NCBI GenBank assembly: GCA_038745855.1
Contig: JBCDLC010000001.1
Location: 1-64,000, forward strand
DNA length: 64,000 bases
DNA from: UBA5336 sp038745855
GTDB taxonomy: Bacteria > Pseudomonadota > Alphaproteobacteria > Caulobacterales > Hyphomonadaceae
Reading direction: 5' to 3'
The notes under the pieces were generated by a model that was given only the letters and a program-made list of their open reading frames with translations, searched no databases and had not been told where the DNA came from. Shown piece by piece: positions 1 through 8,388 of the stretch (position 1 is the stretch's first letter; each line of letters starts with the position of its first letter). The translations under genes were made by a program, and so were the position numbers.

Positions 1-96
1 AAGCCACTCAAGGTCGCCTTCATCGCCGTCGCCCGGGTCTTCCTAACACAGCTCAACGCCATCATCCGGGAAGGCCGGAACTACGTCCCAGGCTGA
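1..96 (+). CDS. IS110-family transposase, C-terminal end (gene cut by window edge)
   Basis: The first 31 codons run from the window edge to a TGA and read KPLKVAFIAVARVFLTQLNAI followed by a short tail. A basic, helical end of the form KP-KVA-A-R-LL--LNA is typical of the C-terminus of IS110/IS1111 (IS116/IS902) transposases, which use a DEDD catalytic domain plus a C-terminal serine domain. Only the tail is visible, so I cannot say whether the element is intact. The structured non-coding stretch that follows fits the right flank of such an element. Confidence 0.7.
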   Translation, partial: KPLKVAFIAVARVFLTQLNAIIREGRNYVPG

Positions 97-303
97 CGCC
101 TAGAACAACAGTTGCTACCGGGCTGGGAAAGGCCCAGAGCCCTCAGCGCCACTGCCGTGGCCTTGTCCGCCTGGATTTGATCCCCCGGGATCAAATCCTC
201 CGCTGGCGCGGACCGGCTCCCAAGTCCATCGCGTAGCGGAGGGCGAAGCCCGGAGCCCAGCGGGGGATCAAGGCATAAACCGGATCAAAGCATAATGCCT
301 GCT
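97..303. other. Folded non-coding tail after the IS110-type gene
   Basis: No gene is visible. Positions 173-198 form a 12-base-arm palindrome. Positions 195-206 (ATCCTCCGCTGG) pair with 257-268 (CCAGCGGGGGAT) through one T-G wobble, so two folds compete for the same bases. A near-perfect 14-base direct repeat, GGATCAA(G/A)GCATAA, lies at 265-278 and 282-295. In IS110-family elements one non-coding end encodes the bridge RNA that selects target and donor, so part of this stretch may be that RNA or the element's right end. That role is inference. Confidence 0.4.
173..198. repeat. Palindrome, 12-base arms
   Basis: GGATTTGATCCC at 173-184 and its exact reverse complement GGGATCAAATCC at 187-198 are separated by only CC. 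It lies about 77 bases after the transposase stop codon. No T-run follows on either strand, so it does not look like an intrinsic terminator. Confidence 0.75.
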
Positions 304-876
304 TTAGCGATTGGCGCCGGGGATCCATTTTACGTCGTTTGCACCGTTTTCGTTGGCGGCGCGGGCAGCGACGAAGAGCCAGTCAGACAGACGGTTGATG
401 TAGGCGCGGGCGGGGGCGCTGACGATTTCACCATCGCTGCTGGCGAGGATCGACACATCCCGTTCGGCCCGCCGGGCAATGGTCCGGGCCACGTGCAGAT
501 GGGCCGCAAGGGCCGAGCCGCCGGGAAGGATGAAACTGTCGAGCGGCGGGATGTCTGCGTTCATCGCATCGATTTCGGCCTCGAGCCGTTCGACCTGGGT
601 CTCGATGATCCGGAGCGGCGTCCATTCCAGGGGCTTGTCGCGCTCGGGCGTGGCCAGGTCCGCGCCCAGGTCGAAGCAATCGTTCTGGATGCGGGAAAGG
701 GCCGCCGCCATCTCACCCGCCGCATGGAGCGCGGCCACGCCGAGGGCGGCATTCAATTCGTCGACGGTGCCATAGGCCGAAACGCGGGCATCGTGTTTGG
801 CCACCGGTTCGCCGGTCGACAGCCGGGTTTTCCCGCCATCACCGGCCTTGGTGTAGATCTTGTCCAGCTTGACCAT
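304..876 (-). CDS. Cob(I)yrinic acid a,c-diamide adenosyltransferase, PduO type
   Basis: The 190-residue protein transfers the adenosyl group from ATP to cob(I)alamin and so makes coenzyme B12. The N-terminal KIYTKAGDGGKTRLSTGE is the ATP-binding loop of PduO/MMAB-type enzymes, followed by the conserved YGTVDELNAALG segment and a C-terminal RAYINRLSDWLFVAAR helix. Length matches the family. Two bases separate its start from the stop of the small membrane protein upstream, so the two are probably cotranscribed. Its natural client, methylmalonyl-CoA mutase, is encoded 5.6 kb away in this window. Confidence 0.93.
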   Translation of the reverse strand: MVKLDKIYTKAGDGGKTRLSTGEPVAKHDARVSAYGTVDELNAALGVAALHAAGEMAAALSRIQNDCFDLGADLATPERDKPLEWTPLRIIETQVERLEAEIDAMNADIPPLDSFILPGGSALAAHLHVARTIARRAERDVSILASSDGEIVSAPARAYINRLSDWLFVAARAANENGANDVKWIPGANR

Positions 877-877
877 G

Positions 878-1090
878 TCAGAACCCGATATTGATAGCGC
901 CCGTGATCAGGCCCAATCCGAGCAACATAAGGACCGCGATGAATTGGACCACCACCCGCATGCGCATCAACTGGTTGGACCGCGAGGCGCGTTGGGCGTC
1001 GCCCCGCACCAGATTGATGAGTCCAAGGGCCAGGATGATGAAAACACCCGCCATGGCGGCATAGAATCCATAGGTCAGAAAGGCTTCCAT
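878..1090 (-). CDS. Small two-helix membrane protein, HIG1 type
   Basis: The 70-residue protein has two hydrophobic helices at about residues 8-27 and 47-68, with a short basic loop (RGDAQRASRSNQLMRMRVV) between them. This is the layout of the hypoxia-induced HIG1-domain and 'twin transmembrane' proteins that often precede the cobalamin adenosyltransferase gene in alphaproteobacteria. HIG1 proteins associate with respiratory complexes in mitochondria; the bacterial role is not established. It is immediately upstream of the adenosyltransferase gene. Confidence 0.75.
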   Translation of the reverse strand: MEAFLTYGFYAAMAGVFIILALGLINLVRGDAQRASRSNQLMRMRVVVQFIAVLMLLGLGLITGAINIGF

Positions 1091-1250
1091 ACGCGCGATT
1101 TCCCCGATTTCTTCCCCGCCTTATGGCGTGATCGCACGGGTGTTGTCATGGGGCGGGGTGACACGCCCTTGCGAACGGTGACGCACCCGTCATAGTTTAG
1201 AGGTAGAGGTTGGTTGCTCCTGCGCCGCCTCTTCTTGGAGGAGCAGGCCG

Positions 1251-2507
1251 ATGGACCTTTCGAATGCCCAACAGATTGTCGTGGTCGGCGGCGGCCAGGC
1301 GGCAGCCCAGACGCTGGCGTCTCTGAGGCAGTGGGGATTTGCCGGGAAACTGGTGCTGATCGGCGATGAAAAGGCCCTGCCCTATCAACGGCCGCCCCTG
1401 TCGAAGGCGTATCTCAAGGGCGAGCTTGCCGGTGAGCGGCTCTATTTCAAGCCGCAAGAGTGGTATGAAGATCAAGGTGTCGATGTCCATCTCGGATTCG
1501 AAGCCACGGCGATCGACCGGTCCGCGCGAACGGTGACCGCCAGCGATGGCACCGCGCATGCCTATGACGCGTTGATGCTGGCGACCGGGTCGAGGCCGAG
1601 GGCCTTGCCGATTGAGGGCGCGGGTCTTGGCGGCGTCCACGATTTGCGTTCGCTGGCCGATGTCGACCGGTTGCGCCCGGAAATGTCGGAAGGCCGGAAG
1701 ATCGCGATCATCGGTGCGGGCTATATCGGGCTGGAAACGGCCGCCGTGGCGCGGCAGCTCGGGCTCGATGTGACGGTTCTAGAAATGGCGGACCGGGTGC
1801 TGGCCCGGGTCACGAGCCCCATGATGTCGGCGTTCTATGAGGCGCTGCACAAGAGCCGCGGTGTCAGGATACTCACGGGCGCCCGGGCCAGGAAGATCAT
1901 GGATGATGGCCACGGACAGGTGGCCGGTGTGGAACTGTCGGATGGGTCTGAGATTGACGCGGATATCGTGCTGGCAGGCATCGGGATCGTGCCGAACGTG
2001 GAGCTTGCCGCAGATGCGGGGATTGCCTGCGATGACGGCATCCTGGTGGATCGTGACGCGCGGACGAATGATCCGAGGGTCTTCGCAGCCGGCGATTGTG
2101 CGCGGCGCCCGCTGGTCCACTCGGGTGGGGTCGGGCGGCTGGAGAGTGTTCATAACGCCATTGAGCAGGGCAAGCTCGCCGCCGCCGCCATTCTCGGCCG
2201 GCCTCGCCCGCCAGAGGATGTGCCCTGGTTCTGGTCTGACCAATATGACGTCAAGCTCCAGATTGCGGGGCTGAGCGATGGGCACGACCAGGTGGTGGTG
2301 CGCGGTGATCCGGAGCAGCAGAAGTTCGCTGCGTTCTACCTGCAGGACGGGCATGTGATCGCCGTAGACGCGGTCAATGCGCCGCCGGAATTCCTGGCGT
2401 CGAAGAAACTGATACAGATGCGCGCACGCCTTGTACCCTCGGAGCTCTCGGATATGTCCATGTCGATGAAAGAAATCGCTGCTAAAGCCCTGGAAGCGAC
2501 GAGATAA
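1251..2507 (+). CDS. Ferredoxin reductase, FAD/NAD-dependent
   Basis: The 418-residue flavoprotein passes electrons from NAD(P)H to a 2Fe-2S ferredoxin. An N-terminal FAD-binding loop (VVVGGGQAAAQTL, about residues 10-22), a second dinucleotide-binding loop (IIGAGYIGLETAAV, about 151-164) and the FAD-ribose motif VFAAGDCA (about 279-286) place it among rhodocoxin/putidaredoxin-type reductases. A ferredoxin of the matching class begins 14 bases after its stop, so the pair forms an electron-transfer module. No cytochrome P450 or oxygenase partner is visible here. A GGAGGAGCAGG ribosome binding site precedes the start. Confidence 0.93.
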   Translation: MDLSNAQQIVVVGGGQAAAQTLASLRQWGFAGKLVLIGDEKALPYQRPPLSKAYLKGELAGERLYFKPQEWYEDQGVDVHLGFEATAIDRSARTVTASDGTAHAYDALMLATGSRPRALPIEGAGLGGVHDLRSLADVDRLRPEMSEGRKIAIIGAGYIGLETAAVARQLGLDVTVLEMADRVLARVTSPMMSAFYEALHKSRGVRILTGARARKIMDDGHGQVAGVELSDGSEIDADIVLAGIGIVPNVELAADAGIACDDGILVDRDARTNDPRVFAAGDCARRPLVHSGGVGRLESVHNAIEQGKLAAAAILGRPRPPEDVPWFWSDQYDVKLQIAGLSDGHDQVVVRGDPEQQKFAAFYLQDGHVIAVDAVNAPPEFLASKKLIQMRARLVPSELSDMSMSMKEIAAKALEATR

Positions 2508-2521
2508 GGGAGCGAACAAGC

Positions 2522-2842
2522 ATGGTGAAGATCATCTTCGTGGACCACGCTGGAAACGAGCGCGAGACCGAAGCCAATGCAGGCGAAACCGTCATGGAAG
2601 CGGCGATCAAGAATTCCATCCCCGGCATCGATGCCGACTGCGGCGGCGCCTGCGCGTGTGCCACGTGCCATGTCTATGTGGATGGCGCATTCGTCGAAGC
2701 GGTCGGTCCGCCAGAGGACATGGAGCAATCGATGCTGGATTTTGCCGAGAACGTCACCGAAACGTCGCGGCTGTCGTGCCAGATCTTCCTGTCCGATGCC
2801 CTCGACGGGTTGAAGGTCATCACGCCGGAAAGCCAGCACTGA
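2522..2842 (+). CDS. 2Fe-2S ferredoxin, adrenodoxin type
   Basis: The 106-residue protein has the four cluster cysteines at 40, 46, 49 and 86, spaced C-x5-C-x2-C-x36-C as in adrenodoxin and putidaredoxin; Cys44 is an extra residue. The LSCQIF segment around Cys86 is typical. It follows the ferredoxin reductase gene and a thioesterase gene begins 14 bases downstream, so all three may be one transcript. Its electron acceptor is not encoded nearby; Fe-S assembly or a P450 are the usual clients. Confidence 0.93.
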   Translation: MVKIIFVDHAGNERETEANAGETVMEAAIKNSIPGIDADCGGACACATCHVYVDGAFVEAVGPPEDMEQSMLDFAENVTETSRLSCQIFLSDALDGLKVITPESQH

Positions 2843-2856
2843 TCGCTGGCGGCCCG

Positions 2857-3663
2857 ATGACCAGAACCTCATTCACCGAACTGCTTTCCGGTCTCGAATT
2901 GTTGTCCAATGGCCGGGTCCATGCGGTCATCCCGGAGGACTGGATGCAGGGGCGGACGACCTATGGCGGATTGACCGCTGCGCTATGCCATGAGGCTGCG
3001 AAACGGGTTGCAGGCGATCGGCCGCTGAAAGCGGTGCAGGTTGCGTTCGTTGGCCCATCGGCCGGGGATGTCGTGGTCTCCCCAACGGTCCTGCGGGAGG
3101 GGAAAAACGCGACATCGGTGTCGACGGATCTGGTGACCCAGACGGGGATCGCCGCGCGGTGCCTTTTCACGTTCGCCGCACCAAGAACCTCCCATCTCAA
3201 CATGCGGGACCTTGATGTCCCGGTCGATATCCCCCCGCCTGCCGATCTGGACCGATACGTGCCGAGGGCGGTTGGTCCCGCGTTTGCCAAACACTTCGAA
3301 ATGGAACTGGCTTCGGGGCCACCACCCTTCGCTGGTTCAGACGATGCAGATGTCTACCTCTGGCTGCGCCATGGCGACGAGACCGCCCAAGCGGGGCCCC
3401 ATGACCCGACCCATCTGCTGGCGATCGGCGATGTGCCGCCGCCGGCCGCCATGGCGATGATGAAAACGCCAGGGATGATCAGCTCCATGACGTGGATGGT
3501 GGAATTCCTCGACCCCGCACCGACCACGGAAGGCGGGTGGTTCCTCAACCGGTCGCTCGCGGAAACGGCCATTGATGGGTATTCCGCCCAAGCCATGACG
3601 CTGTGGAACCGGGCGGGGCAACCTGTGATGGTTGGTCGGCAAACGGTCGCGATCTTCTCATGA
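2857..3663 (+). CDS. Acyl-CoA thioesterase-like protein, double hotdog
   Basis: The predicted 268-residue protein looks like two tandem hotdog domains of the TesB/acyl-CoA thioesterase class. The GRTTYGG segment near residue 33 and the late WNRAGQPVMVGRQTVAIFS end are characteristic. I chose the ATG at 2857 rather than longer in-frame starts because those overlap the ferredoxin gene, and the family starts shortly before the first hotdog. Its stop overlaps the nitrilase start (ATGA), so the two are translationally coupled. Substrate is unknown. Confidence 0.85.
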   Translation: MTRTSFTELLSGLELLSNGRVHAVIPEDWMQGRTTYGGLTAALCHEAAKRVAGDRPLKAVQVAFVGPSAGDVVVSPTVLREGKNATSVSTDLVTQTGIAARCLFTFAAPRTSHLNMRDLDVPVDIPPPADLDRYVPRAVGPAFAKHFEMELASGPPPFAGSDDADVYLWLRHGDETAQAGPHDPTHLLAIGDVPPPAAMAMMKTPGMISSMTWMVEFLDPAPTTEGGWFLNRSLAETAIDGYSAQAMTLWNRAGQPVMVGRQTVAIFS

Positions 3664-4598
3664 CAGATACGGTGCGGCTTTGCGCTGTTCAGGCCGCGCC
3701 AGCCTATTTCGACAAGGCCGAGAGCCTCGATCGCGCGCTGCATTGGATTGACCAGGCGCGCAAGGAAAAGCCCGATCTCATTGCTTTTGGGGAGGCGTGG
3801 CTACCGGGATATCCCTTCTTCATCGACAGTCCGCTCACACCGCTCTGGTGGGAAGCGGCCGGGGTGTTGCTGGAGAATGGTGTCGATCTGGATGGGCCGG
3901 AAATTGCAGCAATCGGCAAAGCGGCCAAGCGCGCGAACGCGGCGGTGGTCATCGGGATCAATGAACGGGACCCCCAGACCCGGAGCACGCTCTATTGTAC
4001 GATGGTGACCTTGGGCCCGGACGGAGCGGTGTTGAACCGGCACCGGAAACTCAAGCCGACCCACCACGAGCGGTCCGTTTGGGGAGATGGGGACGCGAAG
4101 GGCCTCCATCCCGTCGCCCTGCCCTGGGGCCGTTTGTCCGCGCTCAATTGCTGGGAACACAATGCGGTTCTACCCGGTTATGCCTTGATGGCCCAGGGGA
4201 CCGAAATTCATGTGGCGGCCTGGCCGGGACGTGAGCCGGAGATGGCTCCGGAAGCGCCCGTCTGGGCGCGGCAATTGCTGCTCTCACGATCGTTCGCAAG
4301 CCAGGCCGGGGCCTGGGTGATTTGTGCCGCCGGCATCCGCATGGAGGCCCACCTGCCAGACCGGTGGAAACCGCTTTCCGCGTTCGAACACAATGGCGGG
4401 TCAGCCATCATAGACCCACGCGGCGAGATCGTTGCAGGACCGCTGATCGGTGAGGAGGGATTGCTGGTCCATGACGCGGATCTGGCCCTCGCCAGGCAAT
4501 GCAAGATTGCCAGCGACCCGGCCGGCCACTATTCGCGGCCAGACCTCTTCCGCGTGGAGGTGGATGGCGTCGAGATCTATCCGGGAGAGCGGGGATAG
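3660..4598 (+). CDS. Nitrilase-family carbon-nitrogen hydrolase
   Basis: The 312-residue protein carries the Glu-Lys-Cys triad of the nitrilase superfamily: Glu in FGEAWLPGYP (about residue 43), Lys in HRKLKPTHHER (about 130) and Cys in LNCWEH (about 164). The GYP and CWEH contexts are those of true nitrilases (branch 1), which hydrolyse nitriles to acids and ammonia, more than of amidases. It starts inside the stop of the thioesterase gene. The exact substrate cannot be read from the sequence. Confidence 0.88.
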   Translation: MTDTVRLCAVQAAPAYFDKAESLDRALHWIDQARKEKPDLIAFGEAWLPGYPFFIDSPLTPLWWEAAGVLLENGVDLDGPEIAAIGKAAKRANAAVVIGINERDPQTRSTLYCTMVTLGPDGAVLNRHRKLKPTHHERSVWGDGDAKGLHPVALPWGRLSALNCWEHNAVLPGYALMAQGTEIHVAAWPGREPEMAPEAPVWARQLLLSRSFASQAGAWVICAAGIRMEAHLPDRWKPLSAFEHNGGSAIIDPRGEIVAGPLIGEEGLLVHDADLALARQCKIASDPAGHYSRPDLFRVEVDGVEIYPGERG

Positions 4599-4646
4599 TA
4601 TCGCCGCTCCGCGACAAAGCGCGTTTCCGTCAGAAACAGGCGCACG

Positions 4647-5144
4647 TCAGCCGGCCGTTGGCGCCGAACCGCCTGCCCCACGCGGCACCGATTGCGGCCC
4701 CCTGTCGCCAAACCACCAGAGCGTGGCCGCCGTCGCTGCGAACGTCGCGGTTTCGGTGATGGCCATCCGCTCATCGGGCCCCGCCGCCAGATAAACCCCA
4801 CCGGTGATGCACCAAAGCAGGAGTGTCAGCGCCGGACGGGTGACCCCTCGAATGCCATCGACCCACTTGTAGCTTGAAGGAACAGCCGCCTCGGCTTTCA
4901 GCGAGGCCTCCAGCCCGGTCCAGCGGCCTTGCGTGTCGGCCATCTGCCGCTCGCTTTCGGCCGTTTCCTGCCGAGCCTTCATATCGAGCTGCAGCCGGGC
5001 ATGTTCGTGTTTCCACCGGGCGCGCTCATGGGCATGGGCCTGTCGCCGTTCGGCGTAGCCCGCCACGCGCCCGAGGACCGTCCCTATCAATCCAAACAGA
5101 CCGCCGCCTGCTGCACTCGCTGCTAATCCTGCGATATCCGACAT
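4647..5144 (-). CDS. GTA-type holin, three-helix class
   Basis: The 165-residue protein starts with a glycine- and alanine-rich hydrophobic segment (about residues 6-30), then a long charged helix rich in Arg, His, Glu and Gln (about 33-85), then two hydrophobic helices after VDGIRGVTRPALT. This matches the '3TM holin for gene transfer agent release' family, which makes inner-membrane holes for lysis. No endolysin is adjacent. In R. capsulatus the lysis genes also lie apart from the structural cluster. AAGGG precedes the ATG, and a copy of the GTCGGATAAG element lies 109 bases upstream, as near the GTA genes at 40-43 kb. Confidence 0.8.
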   Translation of the reverse strand: MSDIAGLAASAAGGGLFGLIGTVLGRVAGYAERRQAHAHERARWKHEHARLQLDMKARQETAESERQMADTQGRWTGLEASLKAEAAVPSSYKWVDGIRGVTRPALTLLLWCITGGVYLAAGPDERMAITETATFAATAATLWWFGDRGPQSVPRGAGGSAPTAG

Positions 5145-5214
5145 CGTTCACCCTTTCATGCGCTGAACCTCGCCGCGCCCAACGGCGAGGACCGGGCGCA
5201 AAACTTGCCGCCCG

Positions 5215-5246
5215 AAAAACAATGGCCGTGAGGATACCCCACGGCC
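5215..5246 (-). terminator. Intrinsic terminator after the nitronate monooxygenase gene
   Basis: GGCCGTG at 5224-5230 pairs with CACGGCC at 5240-5246. Read on the minus strand the hairpin is followed by ATTG and five T's (5219-5215). It lies 33 bases past the nitronate monooxygenase stop and would insulate the holin gene, whose start is 71 bases further on. Confidence 0.7.
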
Positions 5247-5252
5247 AAACCA

Positions 5253-5262
5253 GTCGGATAAG
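5253..5262. promoter_or_regulatory. GTA-associated element, site 1 (upstream of holin)
   Basis: GTCGGATAAG, continuing as TTTTG, lies between the nitronate monooxygenase stop and its terminator hairpin, 109 bases before the holin start. The 15-base string GT(C/T)GGATAAGTTTTG is shared with site 3 upstream of parA (read there on the minus strand). It is one of five intergenic copies in the window, the other four near GTA genes. Operator or activator-site function is inferred. Confidence 0.55.
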
Positions 5263-5278
5263 TTTTGACGGAAGAAAA

Positions 5279-6277
5279 TTATTCGGCGGCTGTCACCTGT
5301 GCCATGGAGAAGGGTGTTCCGGTTTGAAGACCCTCAACCGCGGCGCGATATTCGCGCTCGAGCTTATCGACATAACTGGACACCGGGCCGCGGGACTTCA
5401 CGGCGCCAATGCCTTGTCCACAGCCCCAAATATCCTTCCAGGCCTTGGATTTCTGATTCCCGCCAGAGCCGAAATTCATCTTGGAAGGATCACTCTCGGG
5501 CAGGTTGTCTGGGTCGAGCCCAGCCGCCTCGATGGATGGCTTCAAATAGTTGCCATGCACCCCGGTAAATAGGTTGGTATAAACGATGTTATCCGCACCG
5601 TTATCGACGATACCGTCTTTGTAACCGTCGGTGGCGTTGGCTTCGTCGCACGCGATGAAAGCGGATCCGATATAGGCGAGATCAGCGCCCATGGCCTGGC
5701 AAGCCGCGATGGACCCACCATTGGCGATGGAGCCTGAGAGGGCGATCGGGCCATCAAAGAACTCGCGCAATTCCTGGATCATGGCGAAAGGCGACCACGT
5801 CCCCGCATGACCGCCGGCCCCTGCGCATACCGGGATGAGGCCGTCGGCGCCCTTTTCCAGGGCTTTTTTGGCAAAAAACGTGTTGATCACATCGTGGAGC
5901 ACGACGCCGCCATAGGAGTGGATCGCATCATTGAGCCAGGCCTGGGCGCCGAGCGACGTGATGATCACCGGGACCTTGTATTTCACGCACATCTCGACGT
6001 CGTGCTCGAGCCGGTCGTTCGACTTGTGGACGATCTGGTTCACGGCATAGGGCGCGGACGGACGATCGGGGTGCTTGGCGTCGTGCTCGGCGAGTTCGGT
6101 GCTGATCCGGTCGAGCCACTCATCGAGGACAGGCCCTGGGCGCGCATTCAGCGCCGGGAACGAGCCGACAATGCCCGCCTTGCACTGGGCGATGACAAGG
6201 TCTGGATTCGAGATGATGAAGAGCGGCGAACCGATGACGGGAATACGCAGGTTCTGAAGGATGGGGGGCAGTGCCAT
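5279..6277 (-). CDS. Nitronate monooxygenase / 2-nitropropane dioxygenase family
   Basis: The 332-residue protein is a TIM-barrel FMN enzyme that oxidises alkyl nitronates or serves as a related flavin oxidoreductase. The N-terminal PVIGSPLFIISNPDLVIAQCKAGIVGSFPALNAR, the VCAGAGGHAG phosphate-binding loop (about residues 150-159) and ALSGSIANGGSIAACQAMGADLAYIGSAF are standard for the class. Many annotated members have no proven nitronate activity. The gene diverges from mutA with a 173-base spacer between them, and a clear terminator follows it. Confidence 0.9.
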   Translation of the reverse strand: MALPPILQNLRIPVIGSPLFIISNPDLVIAQCKAGIVGSFPALNARPGPVLDEWLDRISTELAEHDAKHPDRPSAPYAVNQIVHKSNDRLEHDVEMCVKYKVPVIITSLGAQAWLNDAIHSYGGVVLHDVINTFFAKKALEKGADGLIPVCAGAGGHAGTWSPFAMIQELREFFDGPIALSGSIANGGSIAACQAMGADLAYIGSAFIACDEANATDGYKDGIVDNGADNIVYTNLFTGVHGNYLKPSIEAAGLDPDNLPESDPSKMNFGSGGNQKSKAWKDIWGCGQGIGAVKSRGPVSSYVDKLEREYRAAVEGLQTGTPFSMAQVTAAE

Positions 6278-6450
6278 GGAACGTCCTCTATTGTTTGGTC
6301 AAGAATTAGCGTTGGGCAAAAACCCTGCAAGGCTTAACGTAAGGGCAGCGTGATATCGGCCCCTCGGTTGCATATTCTGCCGGACATCTGTCCACCTTGA
6401 CGGGTCATGCCAACGCCGGCTTCTAAAGCCTAGCCGAAAGAGACACTGAC

Positions 6451-8388
6451 ATGACCGATACCGCCATACCGCTCAGCGCGTCTTTCGATCCAGCCGCCGA
6501 AGCGGATTGGATTGCCTCGGTAGAGAAAGCGTTGAAAGGGCGCGGCGGTCCAGAAGCGCTGACCCGGTCGACGCTGGATGGGATTGAGATCAGACCGCTG
6601 TACCGGGAGCCGGACTTCGCTGCATCGACCGATCCTGAGGGGGAGGCGGGGGCCGCGCCCTTTATTCGGGGTCGGACAGCGAACCGGGACCGCTTTCTGC
6701 CCTGGGACATTCGCCAAGCGGTGGCCCGCCCCGATCCGGCCGGGGCCAATGCCGATGGTCTTCGGGATCTTGAGCGCGGCGTGTCTTCCCTGGAGCTGGA
6801 GATCGATCCGACGGGGACCTCGGGGATCGCGATCACAGGCCTGTCGGACATGGAACGGTGTCTCGACGGGATACGGGCAGACTTCGCGCCCATCGCACTC
6901 GACCATGGGAGCCGGGTGGGCACGGAGGCGGCTGCCATCCTTGGACATTGGGGAGAGAAGAGAGAAGAAGCCAAAGCGCAGCGCTTTGCATTCAACATGG
7001 ATCCGCTTGGGGCTCTTCAGCGCGCGGGGCTGGTCGAGGGCGGCCTGGATGGGGCCTTCGCCACATGCGCCGCTCTTTTTGGGAGCCTGCCACTGAAATA
7101 TCCGCACGCAACGCTGATGCGGGTCGATGGCCGGGCGGTACACGAAGCGGGCGGAAGCGAGGCCCAGGAACTGGGCGCACTGATCGCACACGGCATCGAC
7201 ACGCTTCGGCGCCTGGATGCTGCAGGGATCGCGCCAGAGCGGGCGGCGCCGCACCTTCTGTTCACGGTCGCGATTGGCGGCAATTACGGGATTGAAATCG
7301 CAAAGCTGCGCGCGGCGAGGCGGCTGTGGGCTCGGTGCCTGGACGCGCTTGGGATTGCGGCCCAGCCGATGACGATACAGGCGATCACGTCTGCACGAAT
7401 GCTGACGCGGCGCGATGCTTGGGTGAATATGCTCAGGGGCACTGCGGCCTGCTTTGCCGGGGCTGTGGGCGGGGCCGATATCATCACCGTTCGGCCCTTC
7501 AACGTAGCCTTGGGCCTTGCCGATGAACTCGGGCGGCGGGTAGCCCGCAATACCCAGATCATCGCCATGGAGGAGAGCCAGCTGGGCCGGGTGGCAGACC
7601 CGGCAGGCGGGGCGTGGTTCACGGGACGGCTCGCAGATGATCTGGCGCAAGCGGGCTGGGCCGCCTTCCAGACCATCGAGCGCGAAGGCGGCTACGGGGC
7701 CTCGCTGATGGCCGATGCTGTCCAGGCCCGGATTGCCGAAACGCGCACGCAACGGATGAAGGATGTCGCCCGCCGCAAGATACCGGTCACGGGGGTAAGC
7801 GAGTTTCCTCTGCTCGATGAGGCTGTGCCGCAGGTGGCAGATGCGCCGTTCGATGGCGGCGCGGAGGAGATCGACGTGCGCTTTCTTGCGGCGTTGGCGC
7901 CTGGCGCTACTGGAGACGCCGACGATGCGATGGCAGAACCGCTGTGGCCAATGCGGCTTGCTGAACCCTTTGAGCGGTTGCGCGATCATGCCGATGCCCA
8001 GCATGCACGCTCGGGGAAACGGCCGTCCATCTTTCTGGCGACGCTTGGTCCGCTGGCTGAACATACGGCTCGGGCCGACTTTGCAAGGAACTTTTTCGCG
8101 ACCGGCGGCATCGAGGTCGTCGCAGCGCCTGTTCCGCCGGAATCGACGTCGGCACTCACGGCCGCATTCAAGGCGTCGGGGTGCCAGATGGCTGTTCTGT
8201 GCGGATCCGATACGCGGTATACTGATGAAGCGTCTGGCGCAGCATCGGCCCTCAAGGCGGCTGGCGCGCAGAGGTTGTATCTTGCCGGTAAGCACAAGGC
8301 CGACGGCATCGACAGCCACATCTTCATGGGCGCAGACGTGGTTGCAACACTGGAATTAGCACATGCGGAATTGGGGGTTATAGGATGA
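6451..8388 (+). CDS. mutA: Methylmalonyl-CoA mutase, small subunit
   Basis: The 645-residue protein is the non-catalytic partner of the large subunit. It has the mutase barrel (for example LPWDIRQA, TITSARMLTRRDAWVNMLRGTAACFAGAVGGAD) and a C-terminal flavodoxin-like domain from about residue 525. That domain has LGPLAEHTARADFARN where the catalytic subunit has DxHxxG, so it cannot bind cobalamin through the usual histidine, as expected for MutA. Its stop overlaps the mutB start by four bases. The heterodimer interconverts methylmalonyl-CoA and succinyl-CoA in propionate and branched-chain catabolism. Confidence 0.93.
   Translation: MTDTAIPLSASFDPAAEADWIASVEKALKGRGGPEALTRSTLDGIEIRPLYREPDFAASTDPEGEAGAAPFIRGRTANRDRFLPWDIRQAVARPDPAGANADGLRDLERGVSSLELEIDPTGTSGIAITGLSDMERCLDGIRADFAPIALDHGSRVGTEAAAILGHWGEKREEAKAQRFAFNMDPLGALQRAGLVEGGLDGAFATCAALFGSLPLKYPHATLMRVDGRAVHEAGGSEAQELGALIAHGIDTLRRLDAAGIAPERAAPHLLFTVAIGGNYGIEIAKLRAARRLWARCLDALGIAAQPMTIQAITSARMLTRRDAWVNMLRGTAACFAGAVGGADIITVRPFNVALGLADELGRRVARNTQIIAMEESQLGRVADPAGGAWFTGRLADDLAQAGWAAFQTIEREGGYGASLMADAVQARIAETRTQRMKDVARRKIPVTGVSEFPLLDEAVPQVADAPFDGGAEEIDVRFLAALAPGATGDADDAMAEPLWPMRLAEPFERLRDHADAQHARSGKRPSIFLATLGPLAEHTARADFARNFFATGGIEVVAAPVPPESTSALTAAFKASGCQMAVLCGSDTRYTDEASGAASALKAAGAQRLYLAGKHKADGIDSHIFMGADVVATLELAHAELGVIG

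Noticed and set aside
295..894. Plus-strand frame of 199 codons opposite the adenosyltransferase gene
   Set aside because: It mirrors the GC-rich codon structure of the real minus-strand gene and encodes no known motif. The same holds for the other long shadow frames such as 1779-2519, 6430-8319 and 9690-10571.
4577..4801. Endolysin partner beside the holin
   Set aside because: The short frames around 4577-4801 overlap the holin gene in other frames and show no lysozyme or amidase motif.
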